A DNA stretch of 61,810 bases, from positions 656,652-718,461 of the forward strand of contig NZ_LIVT01000002.1 of NCBI RefSeq assembly GCF_001905905.1, read 5' to 3'. Below the pieces are notes generated by a model. That model was not told where the DNA came from, ran no database searches, and was given only the letters and a program-made list of their open reading frames with translations. The stretch comes from Streptomyces sp. CB02366 (GTDB taxonomy: Bacteria > Actinomycetota > Actinomycetes > Streptomycetales > Streptomycetaceae). Below, in pieces: positions 9,422-17,066 of the stretch. Within the stretch, counting starts at the first letter, position 1. Every line of letters starts with the position of its first letter. The position numbers and the translations under genes are program-made.

Positions 9422-9645
9422 GGCCGACCGCTCCCCGGCTCCAGCCCGTTCACCCGGCGGTGGGCCAACGCCCTTTCCCGCTCCGCCCGTTCACCGTGCC
9501 CGGCCGAATCCCCGCGGGGCGTCGCCCCCCCTTCGGGCACGGCTGTGGGAGGCCCGCTCCTACCCCTTCCCCAGCGGAGTTCCGACATGCCCTGACATGA
9601 CGTCACGAGGCCATCACGATCACCCCGTCGGCCCCTTCCGCGGTA

Positions 9646-9674
9646 TTGCGGGGCCGGTGCGCCCGGCGTAGGAC
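9646..9674 (+). promoter_or_regulatory. Promoter of the sugar ABC transporter operon
   Basis: TTGCGG (9646-9651), 17-nt spacer, TAGGAC (9669-9674): a good Streptomyces housekeeping pattern, with transcription expected to begin near 9681. The 322-bp gap 9422-9743 also holds the palindrome TGACGTCA (9598-9605) about 45 bp upstream of the -35, a possible activator or repressor half of unknown meaning. Confidence 0.6.
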
Positions 9675-9693
9675 TGTGCGCACGGACGACGCG

Positions 9694-9719
9694 GTCCGGC
9701 CACGTCGACGGGGCCGGAC
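9694..9719 (+). promoter_or_regulatory. Stem-loop in the ABC operon leader
   Basis: GTCCGGCC (9694-9701) pairs perfectly with GGCCGGAC (9712-9719) around a 10-nt loop, 24 nt before the start codon of the lipoprotein. It may be an operator dyad or an mRNA hairpin limiting translation. Function is unproven. Confidence 0.4.
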
Positions 9720-9743
9720 TCGTACGGAAGAGACGGGGCAGGA

Positions 9744-11108
9744 ATGAGCACAACCTTCTCGATACGCAGGGCCGCCCTCGTGTTCACGGCGGTCGGCGCT
9801 CTGGCGCTCACCGGCTGCGGAGGCGACGGCGACGGCAAGAAGAAGACGGACGGCGGTTCCGGGAAGGGCACGGACAGCGCGCCCACGGTGAGCCTGCCGA
9901 AGCTGGACGGGGAGAACGTCTCCGTCGCCGCGGTCTGGACCGGGCCCGAGCAGGAGAACTTCACCAAGGTCCTGGACGAGTTCGAGAAGCGCACGGGCGC
10001 GAGCGTGACGTTCGTCCCGGCGCAGGACCCGATCATCAACTTCCTGGGGACCAAGATCGCGGGCCAGCAGCCGCCGGACGTGGCGATGATCCCGCAGGTG
10101 GGCGCCATCCAGCAGGCGGCCGCGAAGAAGTGGGCCAAGCCGGTCGGGGCCGAGGCGAAGGCCCAGCTGGAGAAGAACTACGCGAAGGTCTGGCAGGACC
10201 TCGGCGCGGTGGACGGCACCCAGTACGGGGTGTACTTCAAGGCCGCCAACAAGTCGCTGATCTGGTACAACGCCGCCGCGTTCGACAACGCGGGGGCGAG
10301 CGAGCCGAAGACCTGGAAGGACTTCCTGACGGCGGCGGAGACCGTCTCCGCCTCGGGCGTCACCCCGGTCTCGGTGGGCGGCGCGGACGGCTGGACCCTC
10401 ACCGACTGGTTCGAGAACGTCTACCTCTCGCAGGCGGGCCCGGAGAAGTACGACCAGTTGGCGAAGCACGAGATCCCGTGGACCGACCCGTCCGTGAAGG
10501 ACGCGCTGACCACGCTGGCCGAGCTGTTCGGCAGGCCGGAGCTGATCGCGGGCGGTGCGGACGGGGCGCTCCAGACGGAGTTCCCGGCATCGGTGACCCA
10601 GACCTTCACCGGGGGCGACCAGCCCAAGGGCGCGATGGTCTTCGAGGGCGACTTCGTCTCCATCAACATCGCGCAGACCGAGGCGAAGATCGGTACGGAC
10701 GCCAAGGTCTTCCCCTTCCCGGCGGTCGGCGCGGACTCCCCCGTCGTGACCGGCGGCGACGCGGCCGTGGCGCTGAAGGAGACCAAGGGCGCGCAGGCGC
10801 TGCTGACCTGGCTGGCGTCGGCGGACGCGGCGAAGATCTGGGCCGAGGCGGGCGGCTTCATCTCCCCGAACAAGGGCCTGGACCTGAAGGCGTACCCGAA
10901 CGACGTGCAGCGCACGATGGCGCAGGCGCTGATCGACGCGGGTGACGACGTCCGGTTCGACATGTCCGACCAGGCCCCGCAGTCGTTCGGCGGAACCCCC
11001 GGCAAGGGCGAGTGGAAGATCCTCCAGGACTTCCTGAAGAATCCGAAGGACATCGCGGGGGCCCAGAAGCAGCTGGAGGCCGAAGCGGCCAAGGCGTACA
11101 AGAGCTGA
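9744..11108 (+). CDS. Sugar ABC transporter substrate-binding lipoprotein
   Basis: 454-residue extracytoplasmic solute-binding protein of the family 1 (MalE-like) class. The signal peptide ends in the lipobox LTGC with the acylated cysteine at residue 25, followed by a charged Gly/Asp/Lys linker that tethers it to the membrane. The mature part has the usual features of this family: AVWTGPEQENF near the start, a FEKRTGASV strand-helix, QQPPDVAMIPQ, and a late TWKDF and GWTLTDWFE region. The ATG at 9744 has GGGGCAGGA just upstream. Two permease genes follow 4 bp downstream and with a 4-bp overlap, so this is the first gene of the importer operon. The substrate cannot be told from sequence; an oligosaccharide is likely. 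Confidence 0.9.
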   Translation: MSTTFSIRRAALVFTAVGALALTGCGGDGDGKKKTDGGSGKGTDSAPTVSLPKLDGENVSVAAVWTGPEQENFTKVLDEFEKRTGASVTFVPAQDPIINFLGTKIAGQQPPDVAMIPQVGAIQQAAAKKWAKPVGAEAKAQLEKNYAKVWQDLGAVDGTQYGVYFKAANKSLIWYNAAAFDNAGASEPKTWKDFLTAAETVSASGVTPVSVGGADGWTLTDWFENVYLSQAGPEKYDQLAKHEIPWTDPSVKDALTTLAELFGRPELIAGGADGALQTEFPASVTQTFTGGDQPKGAMVFEGDFVSINIAQTEAKIGTDAKVFPFPAVGADSPVVTGGDAAVALKETKGAQALLTWLASADAAKIWAEAGGFISPNKGLDLKAYPNDVQRTMAQALIDAGDDVRFDMSDQAPQSFGGTPGKGEWKILQDFLKNPKDIAGAQKQLEAEAAKAYKS

Positions 11109-11112
11109 CGCC

Positions 11113-12495
11113 GTGACGACAGCGACCGCGGGAGGCGCCGGTGCGGCGCCTCCCGCCGACGAGACGAGTCCGCGCCCGTCCCCCGGCCCGGAGAAGCCGG
11201 GCCGGGGGGTGACGGGCACCCGCAGAGTCATCGCGGCGGCGTTCCTGCTGCCCGCCCTGGTGCTGCTCGGGGCGCTGGTGGTCTACCCGATCGGCTACTC
11301 CGTCTACCGGTCCTTCTTCGACCAGGCCGGTACGGGCTTCGCCGGGTTCGACAACTACACCGCCCTGTTCACCGACGACACCATCCTCACGGCGGTGAAG
11401 AACAACGCGATCTGGGTGGTCTTCGCCCCCACGGTCGCCACCGCGCTGGGCCTGGTCTTCGCGGTGCTGACCGAACGGATCCGCTGGGGCACCGCGTTCA
11501 AGCTGATCGTCTTCATGCCGATGGCGATCTCGATGCTGGCGGCGGGCATCATCTTCCGGCTGGTGTACGACCAGGCCCCCGAGCGGGGCGTCGCCAACGC
11601 GGTGGCGGTGAGCGTGCACGACACGTTCAACGCCTCCGCCGGCTTCCCCAAGGCCCGCCCGCTGCCCGTGCACCCGCTGGAGAAGGGCGAGGGCGGGACG
11701 TACGTGTCCAAGGAGCCGATTCGGGCGGACCGCCCGCTGCTGGTTCCGCTGGTGGGCGTGGCCCCGGCGAAGATGCCGGGCGACGCGCGGCCGGCCCGGG
11801 GGTCTTCGGCCGCCTCCGGGGAGGAGATCACCGGGACGGCCTGGCTGGACTTCACCCGGGGCGGAGGCGGGAAGCCGAACGTCGTCGACCCGAAGGAGCT
11901 GGGGCTCAAGGGCCTCACGGTCGAGGCGGTGAGGGACGGGAAGGTCGTCGCCTCGGCGACGGCGGGGGCGGACGGCGTGTTCACCCTGCCCGCCTCGGCG
12001 GACGGGGCACAGCTCCGGCTGCCCGCCGACAACTTCCGCGAGCCCTACAACGGCGTCGACTGGCTCGGACCGTCCCTGGTGACGCCCGGGATCATCGGCA
12101 GTTACGTGTGGATGTGGGCCGGGTTCGCGATGGTGCTGATCGCGGCGGGCCTGGCCGGTCTGCCGCGCGAACTGCTGGAGGCGGCCCGGGTGGACGGGGC
12201 CAACGAGTGGCAGGTGTTCCGCCGGATCACGGTGCCGATGCTGGCGCCGGTGCTGGCGGTGGTCCTGGTGACGCTGATGATCAACGTGCTGAAGGTCTTC
12301 GACCTCGTGTTCATCATCGCGCCGGGCTCCTCCCAGGACGACGCGAACGTCCTGGCGCTCCAGCTGTACCGGTCCTCGTTCGGCACGGACGCGGATCTCG
12401 GGATCGGCAGCGCGATCGCGGTGCTCCTGCTGCTGCTGGTGATCCCGGTGATGCTGTTCAACATCCGCCGCATCCGGAAGGAGGGACGGCGATGA
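11113..12495 (+). CDS. ABC sugar permease, MalF-type, with a large inserted extracytoplasmic domain
   Basis: 460-residue inner-membrane permease starting at GTG 11113, 4 bp after the lipoprotein gene. A proline-rich cytoplasmic tail precedes the first membrane helix (about 38-60). The EAA loop that contacts the ATPase is clear near residue 354 (ELLEAARVDGANEWQVF). Between helices, residues about 154-315 form a soluble insertion that ordinary permeases of this class, near 300 residues, lack. Its second half (GTAWLDFTRG through DGKVVASATAGADGVFTLP) has the look of a prealbumin/Cna-B-type beta domain. E. coli MalF also has a large periplasmic insert, so a substrate-delivery role is plausible. 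The last four bases overlap the next permease gene. Confidence 0.9.
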   Translation: MTTATAGGAGAAPPADETSPRPSPGPEKPGRGVTGTRRVIAAAFLLPALVLLGALVVYPIGYSVYRSFFDQAGTGFAGFDNYTALFTDDTILTAVKNNAIWVVFAPTVATALGLVFAVLTERIRWGTAFKLIVFMPMAISMLAAGIIFRLVYDQAPERGVANAVAVSVHDTFNASAGFPKARPLPVHPLEKGEGGTYVSKEPIRADRPLLVPLVGVAPAKMPGDARPARGSSAASGEEITGTAWLDFTRGGGGKPNVVDPKELGLKGLTVEAVRDGKVVASATAGADGVFTLPASADGAQLRLPADNFREPYNGVDWLGPSLVTPGIIGSYVWMWAGFAMVLIAAGLAGLPRELLEAARVDGANEWQVFRRITVPMLAPVLAVVLVTLMINVLKVFDLVFIIAPGSSQDDANVLALQLYRSSFGTDADLGIGSAIAVLLLLLVIPVMLFNIRRIRKEGRR

Positions 12496-13433
12496 GCAGT
12501 GCACCGAAAGCGGACGCCGCGCGCATCGGCCGCCGGAGGGCGGGGGCCCCGGACGCCGGGCGGGCCGAGGCCCCCAGGGCCGGGCGGTCCCCCGCCGCGC
12601 GGATCGCCGCCAAGGCCGGCGGCGGGGTGATGCGGGTCTTCCTGATCCTGGTCGCCCTGTTCTGGCTGATGCCCACCATCGGCCTGCTGCTGTCCTCGCT
12701 GCGCGGGCCGCAGGACATCGCGGCGACCGGCTGGTGGAAGGTCTTCACCGCCCCGTCCGAGCTGACCTTCGACAACTACCAGCGGATTCTGGACAATTCG
12801 ACGATCACCGGATCGCTGTTCAGCACGGTCATGATCACCGTGCCGTCCACCCTGCTGGTGGTGGTGATCGGCTCCCTCGCCGGGTACGCCTTCGCGTGGA
12901 TGGAGTTCCCGGGCCGGGACTGGTGGTTCCTGCTGGTCGTCGGGTTGCTGGTGGTGCCGGTGCAGGTCGCCCTGATCCCGGTCTCCGAGCTGTTCGGGAC
13001 CATCGGGATCTTCGAGACGACGTTCGGGGTGGTGCTGTTCCACACGGCGTTCGGCCTGCCGTTCGCGATCTTCCTGCTGCGGAACTTCTTCGCGGAGATC
13101 CCCCGGGAACTCCTGGAGGCCGCCCGGCTCGACGGGGCGGGCGAGATCCGTCTCTTCACCCGGGTCGTGATGCCGCTGGGCGGTCCGGCGATCGCCTCGC
13201 TCGGGATCTTCCAGTTCCTGTGGGTGTGGAACGACATGCTGGTCGCCCTGATCTTCGCGGACTCCGGGTCGCCGCCGATCACCGTGGCACTCCAGCAGCA
13301 GGTACGCCAGTTCGGCAACAACATCGACGTGCTCGCACCCGGCGCGTTCGTGTCGATGGTGATCCCGCTGGTGGTGTTCTTCGCCTTCCAGCGGCAGTTC
13401 GTCTCCGGGGTGATGGCGGGCGCGGTCAAGTAG
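12492..13433 (+). CDS. ABC sugar permease, MalG-type
   Basis: 313-residue inner-membrane permease. The ATG at 12492 overlaps the previous stop (ATGA) and GAGGGACGG lies just before it, so translation is probably coupled. An Arg/Ala-rich cytoplasmic tail of about 45 residues precedes the first helix. The EAA motif is ELLEAARLDGAGEIRLF, followed by the usual PLGGPAIASLG. No ATPase gene follows. Many Streptomyces sugar importers share one distant ATPase (MsiK), and this system probably does too (family knowledge, not visible here). Confidence 0.92.
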   Translation: MSSAPKADAARIGRRRAGAPDAGRAEAPRAGRSPAARIAAKAGGGVMRVFLILVALFWLMPTIGLLLSSLRGPQDIAATGWWKVFTAPSELTFDNYQRILDNSTITGSLFSTVMITVPSTLLVVVIGSLAGYAFAWMEFPGRDWWFLLVVGLLVVPVQVALIPVSELFGTIGIFETTFGVVLFHTAFGLPFAIFLLRNFFAEIPRELLEAARLDGAGEIRLFTRVVMPLGGPAIASLGIFQFLWVWNDMLVALIFADSGSPPITVALQQQVRQFGNNIDVLAPGAFVSMVIPLVVFFAFQRQFVSGVMAGAVK

Positions 13434-13503
13434 CCGGCGTCCCGCGGCCGTACGCCGTCCCGTACGTACGCCCCCGGAACGCACAGACGTACGTCAACAC
13501 GCG

Positions 13504-13531
13504 GCGGCCCGGTTCCCCGGAACCGGGCCGC
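13504..13531 (+). terminator. Terminator after the sugar ABC operon
   Basis: GCGGCCCGGTTCC and GGAACCGGGCCGC form a perfect 13-bp inverted repeat with only CC between the arms, 70 bp after the last permease stop codon. In RNA a 12-bp stem with a small loop is expected. Confidence 0.75.
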
Positions 13532-13637
13532 TTCGGCGTCCGCGTCCCCCGATTGCCACGTCCGACGTAACCCTGTCATTCCATCCGACGTTTGCGCTCT
13601 GCCTGGTTCCCGCGAACGATCGACCCATGGATGTGTA

Positions 13638-15863
13638 GTGCCCCGGTTCTCCGTCATCGTGCCCGCGTTCCGGGTCCAGGCGTATCTGCACGCGTGTCTG
13701 GATTCGGTACTGGCCCAGTCCTTCAAGGACTACGAGATCATCGTGGTCGACGACTGCTCCCCCGACGCCTGCGGGCCGATCGCCGACGAGTACGCCCGCC
13801 GGGATCCCCGCGTCACCGCGCTCCACCTGCCCCGCAACAGGGGCCTGGGGCCGGCCCGCAACGCCGGGCTGGGCCGGGCGTCCGGCGACTACCTGATCTT
13901 CCTCGACGGCGACGACACCCTGCTGCCGGACGCGCTCCAGGCCATCGCCGACCGGATCGACGCGACCGGCGAGCCCGACGTCCTGATGTACGACTACGCC
14001 CGTACGTACTGGACGGGCCGCAGCGTCCGCAACGTCCTGGGCGGCCTTCTCCACGAGGCCGGCCCCGCCCGCTTCCGGCTCACCGACCGCCCCGAGCTGC
14101 TGCGGCTCCTCATGGTCGTCTGGAACAAGGCGTACCGCCGCGCCTTCGTCGAGGCCGAGGGGTTCGCCTTCCCGCCCGGCTACTACGAGGACACCCCCTG
14201 GACCTACCCGGTGCTGATGTCGGCCGGGTCGATCGCGGTGCTCGACGCGGTCTGCGTCTCCTACCGGCAGCGGCGCCGCGGCAACATCCTCTCCACCACC
14301 AGCGAGAGGCACTTCGACGTCTTCGACCAGTACGACCGGGTCTTCGCGTTCATCGACGCGCGCCCGGAACTCGCCCGGTGGCGACCGGTGATATTCCGGC
14401 GCATGCTGGACCACTTCACCGCCCTGTACGCCTCCCGGGACCGGCTGCCGCCCCACAGCCGCGCCGCGTTCTTCCGCCGGGCCACCGCCTCCTGCCGCCG
14501 CTACCGCACCCCCGGCGCCCCGGCCTCCCGCCGCGCGCTGCTGCGCCACGGACTGCTGCGGCTCGGCGCGCGGCGCACCTACCAGGCCCTGTCGGGCGCC
14601 CAGCACCTCGGCGGCCGGCTGCGCACGGGCGCGGCGGCCGCCCGCCGGGCGGTGCGGTCCGCGGCGCTGCGGGCGCACTACCGGATCCAGTCGCGGCTCC
14701 CGCTGCGCACCCGGGACGCGGTGTTCACCGCCCGAAGCGGCCGGGGGTACACGGGCAGCCCCGCGGCGATCGAGGCGAAGGTCCGCGAGCTGGTGCCGGG
14801 TATGCGGACGTCCTGGATCTGCCGGCCCGCCGACGCCCACACCGTGCCGACCGGCGCCCGGCACCTCGCGCCCGGCACGTTCGCCCACTGGACGGCGCTG
14901 GCCCGCTCGGCCTATCTGGTGAACGACGGCTCCTTCGACCGGGGGCTGGTCAAGCGGCGGGGCCAGACCGTGCTGCAGACGCACGAGGGCACGCCGCTGG
15001 GGACCGTGGGCGTCGATCTGCTGGACCGGCCCGCCGCCGCCCGGGGCGCCGACTTCGAGGAGCTGCTGCGTTCGGCCGACACCTGGGACTTCTCCCTCTC
15101 GGCGAACCCGCACTCCACCCTCGTACGGGAGCGGGCCTATCCGTCCGCGTACACGACGCTGGAGTACGGCTCACCGCGCAACGACGTGTACCACTGCACC
15201 GGCGCGGGCGACGTGGCGCGGCTGCGGGAGACGCTGGGCGTCCCGGAGGGCGCGACCGCCCTGCTGTACGCCCCGGCGCCCCGCGACTACCGGCGGATCC
15301 AGCGGCCCGGCCTCGACCTGGAGCGGCTGCTGGGGCTGCTGGGCCCGCGGTTCGTGGTCCTGTCCCGGGCGCCCCGCCCGGCGGACCCCGCCGGCCGCGC
15401 ACCGCACCCCCGGATCATCGACGTCGGCGCCCACCGGTCGGTGGAGACGCTGGCGCTCGCCTCGGACGCGCTGATCACCGACTACGCGTCGCTGATGTTC
15501 GACTACGTCAACCTGGACCGCCCGGTGGTGCTGCACCTCGACGACGTCGAGGCGTACGAGGCGGCCCGGGGCACGTACTTCGACATCACCGCCTTCCCGC
15601 CCGGCATCGTGGTCCGGAGCCAGGACGAGCTGGTCGACGTCTTCACCACGGACCACTGGCGCGGCGCCCACGCGGCGCAGTTGCGGGCCGCGTTCCGGGC
15701 CCGGTTCTGCCCGTACGACGACGGGTACGCCGCCGAGCGGGTGGTGCGGCGGGTCTTCCTCGGGGAGACGGACGGTCTGCCGCTGCCGGTGCCGTACGCC
15801 GCCCGCCGGACGCCCGCGGCGCTGCCCGCGCAGGACGGGGCCGTGGGGGCGGTCCGGGGCTGA
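13638..15863 (+). CDS. GT2 glycosyltransferase fused to a TagF-like domain with altered catalytic residues
   Basis: 741 residues from GTG 13638 (VPRFSVIVPAFRVQAYL). Residues 1 to about 230 are a GT2 domain with intact nucleotide/metal motifs (VVDDCSPD near 37, DGDD near 90, YYEDTPW). The C-terminal half is a CDP-glycerol glycerophosphotransferase (TagF) domain: GSPRNDVY, LITDYASLMFDY, FCPYDDGYAAERVV. The catalytic motif normally WHGTP or HHGTP reads THEGTP here (H449, E450), and the second essential histidine, normally in R-x-H-Y, is missing (SRAPRP). It may therefore not transfer glycerol phosphate. Its C-terminal half most resembles the stand-alone TagF-like protein at 25444-26691. It is convergent with the GT4 gene and preceded by the importer terminator. 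Probable job: surface glycopolymer synthesis. Confidence 0.88.
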   Translation: MPRFSVIVPAFRVQAYLHACLDSVLAQSFKDYEIIVVDDCSPDACGPIADEYARRDPRVTALHLPRNRGLGPARNAGLGRASGDYLIFLDGDDTLLPDALQAIADRIDATGEPDVLMYDYARTYWTGRSVRNVLGGLLHEAGPARFRLTDRPELLRLLMVVWNKAYRRAFVEAEGFAFPPGYYEDTPWTYPVLMSAGSIAVLDAVCVSYRQRRRGNILSTTSERHFDVFDQYDRVFAFIDARPELARWRPVIFRRMLDHFTALYASRDRLPPHSRAAFFRRATASCRRYRTPGAPASRRALLRHGLLRLGARRTYQALSGAQHLGGRLRTGAAAARRAVRSAALRAHYRIQSRLPLRTRDAVFTARSGRGYTGSPAAIEAKVRELVPGMRTSWICRPADAHTVPTGARHLAPGTFAHWTALARSAYLVNDGSFDRGLVKRRGQTVLQTHEGTPLGTVGVDLLDRPAAARGADFEELLRSADTWDFSLSANPHSTLVRERAYPSAYTTLEYGSPRNDVYHCTGAGDVARLRETLGVPEGATALLYAPAPRDYRRIQRPGLDLERLLGLLGPRFVVLSRAPRPADPAGRAPHPRIIDVGAHRSVETLALASDALITDYASLMFDYVNLDRPVVLHLDDVEAYEAARGTYFDITAFPPGIVVRSQDELVDVFTTDHWRGAHAAQLRAAFRARFCPYDDGYAAERVVRRVFLGETDGLPLPVPYAARRTPAALPAQDGAVGAVRG

Positions 15864-15925
15864 GGCCCGGACCGCACCGCGGCACGGGTGCTCGGCCCCG
15901 GACCGCCCCCGCGGCACGGGTGCTC
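15864..15925. repeat. Tandem duplication at a convergent gene junction
   Basis: 15864-15893 and 15894-15925 are two near-identical copies of about 31 bp, each ending CGCGGCACGGGTGCTC. The second copy reaches into the stop codon of the GT4 gene on the minus strand. It fills the gap between the two convergent genes. Confidence 0.8.
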
Positions 15926-17066
15926 AGCGTTCGAGGAACGCGAACAGCTCCTCCCAGCGGCGCAGCGTCTCCGGCTCGGAGAACCGCTGGACGCCGGACC
16001 GGGCGCGCGCCCCCATCGCGTCGCGCAGGCGGGGGTTGCCGGTGAGCCGCAGCAGCCGGTCCGCGAGGGCGTCGACGTCCCCGGCGGGGGCCAGGAGCCC
16101 GTCCTCGCCGTCGCGGACGATCTCGCGGACGCCGGGCGCGCAGTCGAAGGCCGCGCAGGGCACGCCGCTGGCCATCGCCTCCAGCAGGGCGAGCGGGAAG
16201 CCCTCGCCGCGGGAGGACTGCACGAAGACGGACGCGTCGGCGAGGGCCCCCTCCACGTCGTCGGTGCGGCCCATCCACTCCACGGAACCGTCGAGGCCGA
16301 GGCCTGTGCACTGGGCCTTGAGCGCGGCTTCGTCCTCGCCCGCCCCGTAGACGCGCAGCCGCCAGTCGGGGCGGGCGGGGGCGACCAGCGCCCAGGTGTC
16401 CAGGAGGAGGTCGATGCCCTTCTGGTCGCTGAGCCGCCCGATACTGGCGACCGTCCTCCCGCTGCGCGGGGAGGGGACGGCGGGGAGGCGGGCGAGGGCG
16501 TTGGGCAGGAAGCCGACGTTGTTCATGCCGTCCCCGGCCCACCGGTCGGCGTCCTCCTCGGTGAGGACGAGCCAGTGGTCGAGGTCCTTGTAGTGGTTCT
16601 TGATCCAGCGGTAGCGGTGGCTCGCGCGGGAGTAGTCGTAGGACTCGTGGCTCATCCCGATGACGCGCAGCCCGGTGGTGTCGGCCTCCCCGACCCATTC
16701 CATCGCCCAGACCTGGGTGACGATGACGACCGCGCCGGGGCGGGCCCCGGCGAAGATCCCGGAGAGCCGGGCGACCGCCCGTTTCTTCGCGGCGGCCCGG
16801 GCGGCCTCCTTGCGCCGGGTGGGGAGGCGGAAGCGGTCGCGGACGCCGTGGGGCGTCCAGGGGGTCGGGGGGTGGGCGGGGTAGAGGGCGGTGACGGGGT
16901 GGGCGGGCTGCTCGGGCAGCGCCATCTTCAGGTCGGAGGCGTGGATGCCGATGGCGTGGACCCGGTGGCCGCGGTCGGCGAAGAGGCGGGCGGTCTGGTG
17001 CATCCAGCCGGTGACGCCGCCGAGTTCGTCGGTGCTGTTGGAGACGATGAAGATGTCGCGGCTCAT
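15924..17066 (-). CDS. GT4-family glycosyltransferase
   Basis: 380-residue GT-B enzyme with a Rossmann-like N-terminal acceptor domain (IFIVSNSTDELGGVTGW) and a GT4 donor domain. The donor domain shows IGRLSDQKGIDLLLD, then GEGFPLALLEAMASG, the E-x7-E nucleotide-sugar site, and APGVREIV. It should transfer a sugar from a nucleotide donor to a polymer or lipid-linked acceptor at the cytoplasmic membrane face. The ATG at 17066 overlaps the stop of the preceding gene (ATGA), so it is the last gene of a coupled set with the two large TagF-type proteins upstream. Donor sugar is unknown. Confidence 0.9.
   Translation of the reverse strand: MSRDIFIVSNSTDELGGVTGWMHQTARLFADRGHRVHAIGIHASDLKMALPEQPAHPVTALYPAHPPTPWTPHGVRDRFRLPTRRKEAARAAAKKRAVARLSGIFAGARPGAVVIVTQVWAMEWVGEADTTGLRVIGMSHESYDYSRASHRYRWIKNHYKDLDHWLVLTEEDADRWAGDGMNNVGFLPNALARLPAVPSPRSGRTVASIGRLSDQKGIDLLLDTWALVAPARPDWRLRVYGAGEDEAALKAQCTGLGLDGSVEWMGRTDDVEGALADASVFVQSSRGEGFPLALLEAMASGVPCAAFDCAPGVREIVRDGEDGLLAPAGDVDALADRLLRLTGNPRLRDAMGARARSGVQRFSEPETLRRWEELFAFLER

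Noticed and set aside
9512..9530. Hairpin-like CCCCGCGGGGCGTCGCCCC as terminator of the FHA gene
   Set aside because: Short and ambiguous pairing within generic GC-rich sequence; not strong enough to annotate.
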